Assembly (NCBI RefSeq): GCF_000371925.1
Contig: NZ_AQVE01000011.1
Coordinates: forward strand, 1-64,000
Reading direction: 5' to 3'
Length of the DNA stretch: 64,000 nucleotides
Source of the DNA: Thiolinea disciformis DSM 14473
GTDB lineage: Bacteria; Pseudomonadota; Gammaproteobacteria; Thiotrichales; Thiotrichaceae
Of this stretch, positions 45,889 to 54,230 are shown piece after piece. Below the pieces are notes generated by a model that saw only the letters and a list, made by a program, of their open reading frames with translations, was not told the origin of the DNA and searched no databases. Made by a program: the position numbers and the translations under genes. The stretch's first letter is position 1, and every line of letters starts with the position of its first letter.

Positions 45889-47645
45889 GTCAGTTTCATT
45901 TCTTATATCCGCATTGGCTCTGGGGCTTAGTGCTTATTCCGCTAGTTTTCCTTTGGGTTTGGCTGCGCCGATCCAAACCCACGCAATGGGATAGTTTAGT
46001 CGATCCGGAGTTAATGCCGTTTGTCCTCACTGGTCAAGAACGTAAGCGCAAACTTTGGCCCTTATTAATTTTCTTAGTCTTGAGTGCTTTGGCTTTTCTG
46101 GCGATGGCAGGCCCTGCTTGGGAAAAACGCGAGGTGCCGGTATTTCGTCAACAGCAGCCTTTAGTGATTGCGCTTGATTTATCGACGTCCATGTATGCCC
46201 AAGATGTTAGTCCAAGTCGTCTGGAGTTGGCGCGCTTTAAGCTGATTGATTTATTGAAGGCGCGCAAAGATGCTCAAAATGCGCTAGTGGTATTTGCAGG
46301 CGATGCTTTTGTGGTTTCGCCCCTAACCGATGATGGGCGCACGATTGATGCGCAGATGCGGGGTCTGACTCCCGATATTATGCCCGCACAAGGTAGTCGC
46401 ACGGATTTGGCAATTTTAAAATCAATCGAATTATTGCAACAAGCCAATCTGCGCCATGGGGCTATTGTATTGTTAACGGATGGCGCGTCGGATTTGAGCA
46501 GTAGTGAAGCTGCGGCTCAGCAAGCGCGTGAAGCTGGTTATGAGGTTTCTATCCTAGCGTTGGGCACGGAAGTAGGAGCACCACCTATTTTGCCAAATCG
46601 TGGTAATTTGCGCGACGCTCAAGGTAAAACTGTGATCGCGAAACTTAATGTGGCCGCACTCAAACAAATTGCCACAGTAGGTGGCGGTATATTTGCTCAG
46701 GCCACCCTGCAATCATCGGAAGTTGAACAATTGGTCGATCATTGGAATGCTAAAACGGCGGCGACTGATTTATTAAAAGACAAAGAACGCCAAATTGATA
46801 CCTGGGTTAATGAAGGTTATTGGTTGATTTTAGGGATGTTACCACTCGCTTTATTAGTGTTTCGGCGTGGTTGGTTGGCAGTCTTGGTACTAGCATTTTT
46901 ATTGCCACAGACCTCAACACCTGTACAAGCGGCGGGTTGGAATGATTTGTGGAAAACGCCGGATCAACAAGGCTTGGCAGCTTTTAAGGCAGGTGATGCA
47001 CAACAAGCTGAGGCTTTATTTAGAGATCCTGATTGGAAAGCTGCCGCTGCTTATAAGGCGGGTAATTATGCTGAAGCGGAACAGTTGTATGCACAAAGTA
47101 AAACGATTAATGGTTTGTATAATTATGGGAATGCCTTAGCCCAGCAGAATAAAATTGATGAAGCGATCGCTGCTTATGAAAAAGTATTGGCACAAAATCC
47201 GCATCACGAAGATGCCAAATACAATTTAGAGTTGCTCAAAAAGAAAAAGCAAGAGCCACAGCAGGGTCAACAACAAGATGATCAACAAACCCAACAAAAT
47301 CAGCAGCAAAGCCAAGAACAAAATAACCAGAATAATCAAGGTCAACAAGATCAGGCTAATCAGCAGCAAAACCAACAGCAAGAACAGCAAGCTCAGCCAC
47401 CTAAACAAGAGCAAGAGCAGGCTAAACAGCCTGAGCCACAACAAAGTGAGTCAGAACAGCAAAAGGCTGAGCAACAACCGACTGAATCCGAGTCAGAAGA
47501 TAATAAGGAGTCACAGGAACAGCAGCAGGCAGCCGAACAATGGTTGCGACGTATTCCTGATGATCCAGCAGGATTGTGGCGGCGTAAATTTCAATATCAA
47601 TATCAACAGCGTGGCGCAAAATCACAAGGAGAGGAAGCGTGGTAA
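45885..47645 (+). CDS. batB: BatB/BatC fusion: VWA domain, TPR and Gln-rich tail
   Basis: A 586-residue protein starting at a GTG that overlaps the batA stop by four bases. Two N-terminal helices precede a VWA domain (~85-275) with MIDAS D-L-S-T-S (ALDLSTSMYAQDVS). Another helix pair (~305-340) leads into TPR-like repeats (~350-445: GLAAFKAGDAQQAEALF, ANALAQQNKIDEAIAAYEKVL-type pattern). It ends with a highly Gln-rich, probably disordered stretch (~452-552). In other bacteria BatB and BatC are separate proteins, and here they are one chain, as in several gammaproteobacteria. The TPR tail presumably contacts periplasmic partners or BatD. Confidence 0.9.
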   Translation: MSQFHFLYPHWLWGLVLIPLVFLWVWLRRSKPTQWDSLVDPELMPFVLTGQERKRKLWPLLIFLVLSALAFLAMAGPAWEKREVPVFRQQQPLVIALDLSTSMYAQDVSPSRLELARFKLIDLLKARKDAQNALVVFAGDAFVVSPLTDDGRTIDAQMRGLTPDIMPAQGSRTDLAILKSIELLQQANLRHGAIVLLTDGASDLSSSEAAAQQAREAGYEVSILALGTEVGAPPILPNRGNLRDAQGKTVIAKLNVAALKQIATVGGGIFAQATLQSSEVEQLVDHWNAKTAATDLLKDKERQIDTWVNEGYWLILGMLPLALLVFRRGWLAVLVLAFLLPQTSTPVQAAGWNDLWKTPDQQGLAAFKAGDAQQAEALFRDPDWKAAAAYKAGNYAEAEQLYAQSKTINGLYNYGNALAQQNKIDEAIAAYEKVLAQNPHHEDAKYNLELLKKKKQEPQQGQQQDDQQTQQNQQQSQEQNNQNNQGQQDQANQQQNQQQEQQAQPPKQEQEQAKQPEPQQSESEQQKAEQQPTESESEDNKESQEQQQAAEQWLRRIPDDPAGLWRRKFQYQYQQRGAKSQGEEAW

Positions 47646-49387
47646 TACGTCGACTACTCTTAATCAGCTGGCTTATCCTGTTAAGCTTTTTTGGTGTGGT
47701 GCAAGCCGATATTACTGTGAAGGCGGATCGCGAGCAGATTGCGGTCGGGGACAACTTTACCTTAACGTTTTCTTCTGATCGGCAAGTCGATGGTGCGCCT
47801 GATTTTTCGCCATTGCATCAATATTTTGAAATTTTAGGTACAGGGCAAAGTAGTAATTTTCAATCCCTAAATGGGCGAGTGAATCGCTTTTTTAGCTGGG
47901 AGATTGAGCTTATTGCTACCAAAGAAGGCAAGATTGAAATTCCGGCGCTTAACTTTGGTTCTGAACAAAGTCCTCCGCTAACTCTCACTATTTTAAAAGA
48001 GCCACCGGCGAGTGCGAACGCTACTAAGGATAGTGTATTCATTGAAATTACCACTGAGCCTGAGCAGCCTTATGTACAGCAGCAAGTACTGGTGCGCCAG
48101 CGTCTTTATCATGCGGTGCAATTGTCTAGTGGTCAGGCCAGCCTGAGTCACGTTACTTGGGGCAATGGGCAGGGTGATATTCGCCAGTTGGGTGATGCCA
48201 AATATACCTCAGAAGTACGTAATGGTGTGCGCTATCAAGTAATCGAGCGGCGCTATGCAGCGTTCCCCCGTAGCAGCGGCACAGCCAGTTTAGCGCCCAC
48301 TGTATTTGAAGGAGTGATCGATGAAGATCCTGATCCTAATGATATTTTTGGTATGTCCGGTAAATTGGTACGCCGCGTTTCTAAACCAGTAAGTTTTCAA
48401 GTTTTGCCTCAACCTAGCCAGATAAAAGGGGATTGGCTACCCGCCAAAAGTGTCACGCTGAATGCCTATTGGGAACCCACTAAAACCACCATTAAGGCTG
48501 GTGAGCCAGTGATTCTTACATTGGCTATTATGGCGGACGGTTTGATGGCTGAACAATTGCCTGCCTTGAAAATTCAAACGCCAGCGGGTCTAAAAGCGTA
48601 TAGCGATAAACCAAGCTTTGAAAATAAAGGTAATACTGGTAGTGTCGTTGGGGTGCGCCAAGAAAAATGGACAGTGGTCGGTACGGCAGATGGTAATGTT
48701 GTGTGGCCGGAAATTAGCTTAAATTGGTGGAGTACTGAGAAAAATCGACCTGAGGTGGCACGCTTGCCTGCTAGAACCTTAAAAATTTCTGGCGCAGGTG
48801 TGGCAGTAGAACAATTGCCAGCGCCTGCAAAGACTGGCACATCTGTACCAGAGGAATCCAGCACTGACGCGGCACTGCCAGCTGAAACACCTAAAACAGT
48901 AGCCGAGTTAGCAGCTCCCGTTTTAAAGACAGGGCGTTTATATTGGCCGCAGTTAGTGGCTTTGAGTTTAGGTTTGCTTGGATTTGGCGTGGTCTTATTT
49001 ACATTAAAGCGTGCTTGGCAGCATCAAGATGTTTCCGATGACATCAGTTTCCAAAAGTTAGGTGTAAAGTCCCGCTCTAATACATGGGCTGTGCTACAAC
49101 ATGCTTGTCAACGTAATGATGCACCGGTGGCTTTGGATGCTTTGCAAAGCTGGTTGAAAGAGGCATCAGGTTTAAATCCGCCCACCTTAGCCAATTTGCG
49201 CATGAGTGCGCCCACTGTCTTGCAGAAAGAATTAGATAGCTTAAATGCTGCTCTTTATGCTCCAAAACAAGCAGTGAGTTGGCAAGGACAAGGGCTTTAC
49301 CAAGCTTTGTATAATTTTAGGCAGACGCTTGTGGCTCAAGATGTGCGTGAGTCCGAATCTGAATTAGCTGCCATGTATCCGGAGTAA
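47639..49387 (+). CDS. batD: BatD-type oxygen tolerance protein
   Basis: A 582-residue protein. The signal peptide (SWLILLSFFGVVQA) is followed by Ig-like beta domains (~25-400) typical of BatD, beginning ITVKADREQIAVGDNFTLTF. One membrane helix lies near 438-460. A cytoplasmic helical tail follows. It starts at a GTG with AGGAG upstream and overlaps the previous gene by seven bases. It is the last member of the MoxR-Bat set. Confidence 0.9.
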   Translation: MVIRRLLLISWLILLSFFGVVQADITVKADREQIAVGDNFTLTFSSDRQVDGAPDFSPLHQYFEILGTGQSSNFQSLNGRVNRFFSWEIELIATKEGKIEIPALNFGSEQSPPLTLTILKEPPASANATKDSVFIEITTEPEQPYVQQQVLVRQRLYHAVQLSSGQASLSHVTWGNGQGDIRQLGDAKYTSEVRNGVRYQVIERRYAAFPRSSGTASLAPTVFEGVIDEDPDPNDIFGMSGKLVRRVSKPVSFQVLPQPSQIKGDWLPAKSVTLNAYWEPTKTTIKAGEPVILTLAIMADGLMAEQLPALKIQTPAGLKAYSDKPSFENKGNTGSVVGVRQEKWTVVGTADGNVVWPEISLNWWSTEKNRPEVARLPARTLKISGAGVAVEQLPAPAKTGTSVPEESSTDAALPAETPKTVAELAAPVLKTGRLYWPQLVALSLGLLGFGVVLFTLKRAWQHQDVSDDISFQKLGVKSRSNTWAVLQHACQRNDAPVALDALQSWLKEASGLNPPTLANLRMSAPTVLQKELDSLNAALYAPKQAVSWQGQGLYQALYNFRQTLVAQDVRESESELAAMYPE

Positions 49388-49391
49388 GGCG

Positions 49392-49622
49392 ATGCAGCAA
49401 GCTATTATTGCTTATCACTTAGATGAGGCCAGGGATTGGGTTGCTGAGTTAGCTTGTGGACATTTTCAACATGTACGCCACCAACCGCCTTGGATCGAGC
49501 GCCCTTGGGTAGTGACTGAGGAAGGTCGGCAACAACAATTAGGACAATTATTGGCTTGTAAAAAGTGTGATCAAGGTGCACCAGCCGATAAAATCTTAAG
49601 CGCTAACGCAGTACAAGGATAA
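49392..49622 (+). CDS. DUF3565 domain protein
   Basis: A 76-residue protein beginning MQQAIIAYHLDEARDWVAEL. It has Cys/His pairs in ACGHFQHVRH and CKKC that look like a small zinc site, matching DUF3565 proteins of gammaproteobacteria. It starts four bases after batD and four bases before the exonuclease, so it is likely in the same transcript. Its function is unknown. Confidence 0.8.
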   Translation: MQQAIIAYHLDEARDWVAELACGHFQHVRHQPPWIERPWVVTEEGRQQQLGQLLACKKCDQGAPADKILSANAVQG

Positions 49623-49626
49623 GTCG

Positions 49627-50145
49627 ATGTCTTATATCATGGTTGATGTAGAAGCAGATGGCCCCATTCCGGGCGATTATTCAATGATTAGTTTTGGCGC
49701 GGTGGTGGTGGAATCGGATCTTAAGCGCACATTTTATGGTCAGCTAAGACCTATTTCAAATAAATGGCTGCCAGAAGCTTTAGCGGTTAGCGGTCATACA
49801 CGCCAAGATACCTTGGCTTTTGAAGAGCCTTGTGTGGTAATGCAAGGTTTTGCGGATTGGTTAGCGGTCGAGAATGTAGGGCGCTTACAATTTGTTTCAG
49901 ATAACAATGGTTTTGATTGGCAGTTTATTAATTGGTATTTTCATCATTTTTTAGGCCATAACCCGTTTGGCTTTAGTTCGACCAATTTGGGCTCTTTGTA
50001 TAAAGGTTTGAGTAAAGATATGTTCAAAACTTTTAAGCATTTGCGTAAAACACGTCATACGCATCACCCCGTAGATGATGCACGTGGTAATGCAGAGGCT
50101 TTTTTAGCGATGAAGAAAGAGTTTCAATTAGTGGTGAGATTTTAA
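49627..50145 (+). CDS. DEDDh-family 3'-5' exonuclease-like protein
   Basis: A 172-residue RNase H-like exonuclease. Motif I is D-x-E in IMVDVEADGP (~5-14). Motif II has an Asp in FVSDNNGFDWQFINWYF (~97-113). Motif III is H-x4-D-D in THHPVDDARGNAEAFL (~152-167), the DEDDh arrangement seen in RNase T and exonuclease X relatives. The enzyme probably trims RNA or DNA 3' ends; the substrate is unknown. A hairpin follows the stop. Confidence 0.82.
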   Translation: MSYIMVDVEADGPIPGDYSMISFGAVVVESDLKRTFYGQLRPISNKWLPEALAVSGHTRQDTLAFEEPCVVMQGFADWLAVENVGRLQFVSDNNGFDWQFINWYFHHFLGHNPFGFSSTNLGSLYKGLSKDMFKTFKHLRKTRHTHHPVDDARGNAEAFLAMKKEFQLVVRF

Positions 50146-50151
50146 TAGCGA

Positions 50152-50173
50152 AAGCCAACCCGAAGATTGGCTT
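50152..50173. terminator. Hairpin after the exonuclease gene
   Basis: Perfect 7-base arms (AAGCCAA / TTGGCTT) enclose an 8-base loop, beginning six bases after the stop and lying between convergent genes. The U tract is poor, so termination is plausible but not certain. Confidence 0.45.
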
Positions 50174-50202
50174 GCTGAATTTGCTTACTTAAGCGTCATT
50201 AA

Positions 50203-50523
50203 TTAGCAGAAAATTTTGCTCGTTAATTTATGGAGGAGACTGCCGAACTGCTGCTCATTATAGCCACCCCATGGTGCACTGTTACCGCCCCAGCAAGAGC
50301 TATTCGCACCCCAATTAGTTTGGTTCCAAGCAGATGTATTCACACCCCAATGTGAACCACCCCAAGAGGCCGTGTTGGCCCCCCAAGAAGCTGCAGTATT
50401 AGTACCCCAACTGCTCCCACTTTGAATATTAGGACGGCTATTGCCATAGTAGCTGCCATAAGAAGACACGTTAGAAGATACGCTGTGGCTACGGTTCAGG
50501 AAGCTGCTTGATAAGGTGTACAT
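50203..50523 (-). CDS. Trp/Gly/Asn-rich repeat miniprotein
   Basis: A 106-residue protein with a Ser/Tyr-rich N-terminus (residues 1-35) and then eight Trp residues in a W-G-x-N-T/S-x repeat (for example SSWGTNTAASWGANTA, WGVNTSAW, NWGANSSCWGGN; ~36-86). A short helical tail ends in a terminal Cys (KLTSKIFC). There is no hydrophobic signal peptide. AGGA eight bases before the ATG supports translation. I do not recognise the family. The composition fits a self-associating or low-complexity protein. No modification enzymes are adjacent, so a RiPP precursor is possible but unsupported. Confidence 0.65.
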   Translation of the reverse strand: MYTLSSSFLNRSHSVSSNVSSYGSYYGNSRPNIQSGSSWGTNTAASWGANTASWGGSHWGVNTSAWNQTNWGANSSCWGGNSAPWGGYNEQQFGSLLHKLTSKIFC

Positions 50524-50610
50524 GATATTATTCCTATTTTCCGAAGAGGGGGGCTTGTTTTTTTAGATCAGTTATTTGCTGTCTATGGAAAATATCATCG
50601 ACTATTTGGC

Positions 50611-50647
50611 TTAAACACGACAGAGTAGTCCGGATTATCGTGTTTAA
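50611..50647. promoter_or_regulatory. Perfect 10-base inverted repeat upstream of the Trp/Gly miniprotein
   Basis: TTAAACACGA and TCGTGTTTAA enclose 17 bases, in the 190-base gap between the thioesterase gene and the miniprotein gene. It lies about 90 bases before the miniprotein start, at operator distance, and 67 bases after the thioesterase end. It could be an operator or a terminator stem without a U tract. Confidence 0.4.
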
Positions 50648-50713
50648 TGTATGGATAAAATGAATTTATCAAAGATAGGCGCTACTTTATGGCTCTCAAA
50701 AGGTAAAGCGGGT

Positions 50714-51121
50714 TTAGGTGCGTGGTGGTATAGAATAAGTGGCCACGACATGGGCGACGGGTTCTTCATCACCGGCGGAATATAAGAAAGCTTCGCCAGT
50801 CGCCAAACGTTTGCCTAAGCGGATTAATTTGCAGCGTGCTAGCAAATCTACATCAGCGCGTGGCCGACTCAAAAAGCTTAGATTCATATTGCTTGTCACT
50901 GTTTGTACTGCGAACTCCCCCATCTCCCCTAGAATGGCGACATAGATACCCACATCAGCCAGCATCATTTGTGCAGGGCCTGAGACAGTACCGCCCGGTC
51001 TTAATAAGGAGGTATTAACGGGGAGGCGGAGCGTACTGCTCCGGTTGCCTACTTGATCAATCACCAATTGTAAGCTAGGAAATTCCCGCTCAATAAAAGC
51101 CCTAACATTTTCAAGATTCAT
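50714..51121 (-). CDS. PaaI-family hotdog thioesterase
   Basis: A 135-residue hotdog-fold protein. The central TVSGPAQMMLADVGIYVAIL corresponds to the long hotdog helix with its catalytic acidic residue (Asp), and VTSNMNLSFLSRP is the following strand motif seen in PaaI/YbgC-like acyl-CoA thioesterases. The acyl-CoA substrate is unknown. It stands 86 bases before the pnt genes on the same strand and may be read through from them. Confidence 0.82.
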   Translation of the reverse strand: MNLENVRAFIEREFPSLQLVIDQVGNRSSTLRLPVNTSLLRPGGTVSGPAQMMLADVGIYVAILGEMGEFAVQTVTSNMNLSFLSRPRADVDLLARCKLIRLGKRLATGEAFLYSAGDEEPVAHVVATYSIPPRT

Positions 51122-51207
51122 TGCACTGCATCCTCAATAGAACAAGCTCTCTAAGCGTAAAACAGCAGCACTTAAAGAGGCAATGTGGGAATGTTCTATA
51201 ACAGCTT

Positions 51208-52587
51208 TTAAAGTGTTTTTATTTCATTAACTAAGACGTTTGCGACTTTTTGCCCATCGCCATACAGCATCCGGCAGTTATCAGCAAAGAATAGATGATT
51301 TTCTACACCCGAGAAGCCAGCACCTTGACCACGCTTAATCACAATCACATTTTTTGCATGATCCGCATTCAGGATGGGCATACCGTAGATAGGGCTATTC
51401 GGGTCAGTGCGTGCGACCGGATTCACCACATCATTCGCCCCAATGACTAGAGCTACATCAGCGGTCGCGAATTCCTCATTGATTTCATCTAAATCATAGA
51501 TCAAATCATAAGGTACGCCCGCTTCCGCTAATAGCACATTCATATGCCCTGGCATCCGTCCAGCAACAGGATGGATGGCGAATTTTACCTTCACGCCGCG
51601 CTCAAGTAGCAGTTTGGTCAGCTCTTGGATTTTGTGTTGTGCTTGCGCGACGGCCATGCCATAGCCTGGGATAATGACAACCTTTTCAGCAAAAGCCATC
51701 ATGATCGCCGCATCAGGCGGTTCCACCGCTTTCATGCTGCCTGACACCGCTTGCGCTTCACCTGTACCACCACCAAATTGACTAAATAAGACGTTGGTGA
51801 GCGGGCGATTCATCGCTTTAGCCATTAATTGTGTGAGTAAAGTACCGGCTGAACCGACCACAATGCCTGCAATCATCATTGCTGGATTGCCTAAGACATA
51901 ACCTTCGAAGCCCACCGCTAAACCAGTTAAGGCATTGTAGAGCGAGATCACTACTGGCATATCCGCGCCACCAATCGGTAAAGTCATCATCACGCCGAAG
52001 ATGAGTGCCAGCACGAAGAAAATGAATAAGGTGAATAAACTGTAATCAGTGCCGCTGAATGCAATCACTAGGCCAAGTAGTACCGTAATACCGAAGAGCG
52101 CAGCATTAATAATTTGCTGGTTTTTAAAGCGAATCACGCCACTGAAAGCTTTAATGCCTTGAAGTTTAGCAAAGGCCACTAAAGAGCCAGAGAAGGCAAT
52201 ACTGCCGATCAACGCACCCAGCACCGCCATTAATTGCACCGCCAGAGGCAAGTCATGGCGCTTCAGTAATTCCACGCCTGCAATGGCTGCCGCTGCACCC
52301 CCGCCCATACCATTATAGAGTGCAATCATTTGTGGCATATCAGTCATTGCCACACGCTTGCCGGTATACCAAGCCAAACCGCCACCGATACCAATAGCCA
52401 GAATCATCAGGATATAATTGCTATGAATTTGCGGGTGAATGAAGGTAATGACCGTCGCGAGCACCATGCCTGCGCCCGCCCATTGAATGCCGCTACGCGC
52501 ATTATTCGGCGAGGCCATTTGCTTCAAGCCATAAATGAATAAAACCGCTGCTATAAAATAAGCAAGGTTAACGATGAAATCAGTCAT
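51208..52587 (-). CDS. pntB: NAD(P) transhydrogenase subunit beta
   Basis: A 459-residue membrane subunit with about eight transmembrane helices in the first ~270 residues and a C-terminal NADP(H)-binding dIII domain (~285-459). The NADP motif is in VVIIPGYGMAVAQAQHKI. HPVAGRMPGHMNVLLAEA and GANDVVNPVARTDP are typical. It uses the proton gradient to drive NADH to NADPH hydride transfer. It overlaps the small alpha-2 gene by four bases, and the two parts of PntA plus PntB form one operon. Confidence 0.95.
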   Translation of the reverse strand: MTDFIVNLAYFIAAVLFIYGLKQMASPNNARSGIQWAGAGMVLATVITFIHPQIHSNYILMILAIGIGGGLAWYTGKRVAMTDMPQMIALYNGMGGGAAAAIAGVELLKRHDLPLAVQLMAVLGALIGSIAFSGSLVAFAKLQGIKAFSGVIRFKNQQIINAALFGITVLLGLVIAFSGTDYSLFTLFIFFVLALIFGVMMTLPIGGADMPVVISLYNALTGLAVGFEGYVLGNPAMMIAGIVVGSAGTLLTQLMAKAMNRPLTNVLFSQFGGGTGEAQAVSGSMKAVEPPDAAIMMAFAEKVVIIPGYGMAVAQAQHKIQELTKLLLERGVKVKFAIHPVAGRMPGHMNVLLAEAGVPYDLIYDLDEINEEFATADVALVIGANDVVNPVARTDPNSPIYGMPILNADHAKNVIVIKRGQGAGFSGVENHLFFADNCRMLYGDGQKVANVLVNEIKTL

Positions 52588-52880
52588 GCTTTGCTCGCTC
52601 CTTTATTGCTGGCTTTAAACATTTCGAGCATGCGTTCGGTGACTACATAACCACCTACGGCATTGCCTGCACCTAATAAGACGGCGATAAAGCCAATGAA
52701 GGTTTCAGTAGCTGTTTCCGCTTGGCCTAAGGCAACCATGGCGCCGACTAAGACAATCCCGTGAACGAAATTGGAGCCGGACATCAAAGGCGTATGTAAA
52801 ATGACAGGCACTTTAGAGATGACTTCGTAGCCAGTGAAAGCTGCGAGCATAAAAATATACAGTGCGGTAAATCCATCCAT
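52584..52880 (-). CDS. pntAB: NAD(P) transhydrogenase subunit alpha, membrane part (alpha-2)
   Basis: A 98-residue protein with three hydrophobic helices (~5-20, ~36-52, ~62-80). It equals the C-terminal membrane segment of E. coli PntA but is encoded separately, as in Rhodospirillum rubrum. The motif S-K-V-P-V-I-L-H-T-P-L-M-S-G is conserved. It links the NAD-binding dI protein to PntB. The start is one base after the pntAA stop. Confidence 0.93.
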   Translation of the reverse strand: MDGFTALYIFMLAAFTGYEVISKVPVILHTPLMSGSNFVHGIVLVGAMVALGQAETATETFIGFIAVLLGAGNAVGGYVVTERMLEMFKASNKGASKA

Positions 52881-52881
52881 G

Positions 52882-54009
52882 TTAATCGCCTCCTACCAAT
52901 TTCGCGATGGCTTCATTAACAATAGCGCCGTCGCGGGTCACACAAGCACCCGCAATAATTTCATCCTTGAAATCGGGCTGATACTCACCGTTTTTAATCA
53001 TCAAGCTTAAAAAATTAAGCAGGTTTTTGGCATACATTTCACTGGCATGGACGGGCACTTGGCTCGGAACATTCAAGGGCGCATGAATCACTACGCCATT
53101 ATGTTCAATTGTTTCACCCTGCTTACTTAAGGTACAGTTACCACCACCCTCAGCGGCTAGATCAATAATCACTGCCCCTTTTTTCATTCCTGCGACTGTG
53201 GAATCGGGAATGATTTTCGGGGAAGGGCGACCGGGAACTGCCGCTGTGGTAATCAATACATCGGCTGTTGCGATATGCTTAGCCAGTTCTTCCTGTTGCT
53301 TGCGCTTTTCATCTTCAGTGAGTTCGCGCGCATAGCCACCCGCACCTTCCGCGCTAATGCCTAACTCAATGAATTTTGCCCCTAAAGACTGCACCTGCTC
53401 CTTAGTGGCGGAGCGCACATCATAAGCTTCGACCATCGCACCTAAACGCCGCGAAGTAGCAATGGCTTGTAAGCCCGCTACCCCTGCGCCAATCACGATG
53501 ACTTTAGCTGGACGAATGGTTCCGGCTGCTGTTGTGAGCATCGGGAAAAAACGCGTGGATAAATCAGCACCCATAATCGCCGCTTTATAACCCGCAACGG
53601 CCGCTTGTGAGGAGAGAATATCCATTGATTGGGCACGCGAAATACGTGGAATGAGTTCCATTGCATAACTGGTGATGTGTTTATCACGCAATTGCTTAAT
53701 GGTTTCGAGGTTGATGTAGGGGTTCAGTGCACCAATTAACACGCTGCCCGATTTGAGCTGAGCGACTTCTTCTACGCTCGGTGCTTGTACTTTCAGCACA
53801 ATATCGGCTTGTTGATAAAGTGTGGGCGCAGAATCAAGCACTAGCGCTTCTTTGAAAGCACTATCTTCCACATGAGCAGCACTGCCTATCCCTTGCTCGA
53901 CGAGGACTTCTAGGCCACGTTGTTTGAGCTTTGGAATAATACTGGGGTCAATCGCCATACGACGTTCACCGTTGGCACGTTCTCGGGGCGCTGCAACTTT
54001 TAATGGCAT
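52882..54009 (-). CDS. pntAA: NAD(P) transhydrogenase subunit alpha, NAD-binding part (alpha-1)
   Basis: A 375-residue soluble dI domain, related to alanine dehydrogenase. Landmarks are AAPRERANGERRMAIDP near the start, RISRAQSMDILSSQAAVAGY (~125-145), the Rossmann motif VIVIGAGVAGLQAIATSRRLG (~168-187) and the mobile-loop stretch before VLITTAAVPGRPSP. It binds NADH for hydride transfer to NADP on PntB. I chose the ATG at 54009 over a TTG at 54024 because GGAAG precedes it and the family begins there. Confidence 0.95.
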   Translation of the reverse strand: MPLKVAAPRERANGERRMAIDPSIIPKLKQRGLEVLVEQGIGSAAHVEDSAFKEALVLDSAPTLYQQADIVLKVQAPSVEEVAQLKSGSVLIGALNPYINLETIKQLRDKHITSYAMELIPRISRAQSMDILSSQAAVAGYKAAIMGADLSTRFFPMLTTAAGTIRPAKVIVIGAGVAGLQAIATSRRLGAMVEAYDVRSATKEQVQSLGAKFIELGISAEGAGGYARELTEDEKRKQQEELAKHIATADVLITTAAVPGRPSPKIIPDSTVAGMKKGAVIIDLAAEGGGNCTLSKQGETIEHNGVVIHAPLNVPSQVPVHASEMYAKNLLNFLSLMIKNGEYQPDFKDEIIAGACVTRDGAIVNEAIAKLVGGD

Positions 54010-54171
54010 AACCGTGACTTCCAATGTGAGAAGGAAAATAATACATCTTACTCATTACTCAGTGTGCTAGCGACACACTCTAGCCTAAGATGGGTAATTT
54101 AATCAGTTTATTCCTAGCCCGTTTGATTGAAGGTAGTGTCTATTTTAGCCCTGCTGGTAAGCTTGAGTAGC

Positions 54172-54199
54172 TTGTATTCCTAGCATATCCCGATAAAAT
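54172..54199 (+). promoter_or_regulatory. Sigma-70 promoter before the ATPase-metA pair
   Basis: The -35 element TTGTAT (54172-54177) and -10 element TAAAAT (54194-54199) have a 16-base spacer. The predicted start near 54206 leaves about 25 bases to the GTG at 54231, so the upstream TTG at 54207 would be almost leaderless. Confidence 0.45.
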
Positions 54200-54230
54200 C
54201 CTGCTTTTGCAAAAGATTGGGGTAGCACGC

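Noticed and set aside
54061-54079. Short inverted repeat AGTGTG/CACACT between pntAA and the ATPase gene
   Set aside because: Only six-base arms in a divergent intergenic region, with no match to a known operator that I recognise.
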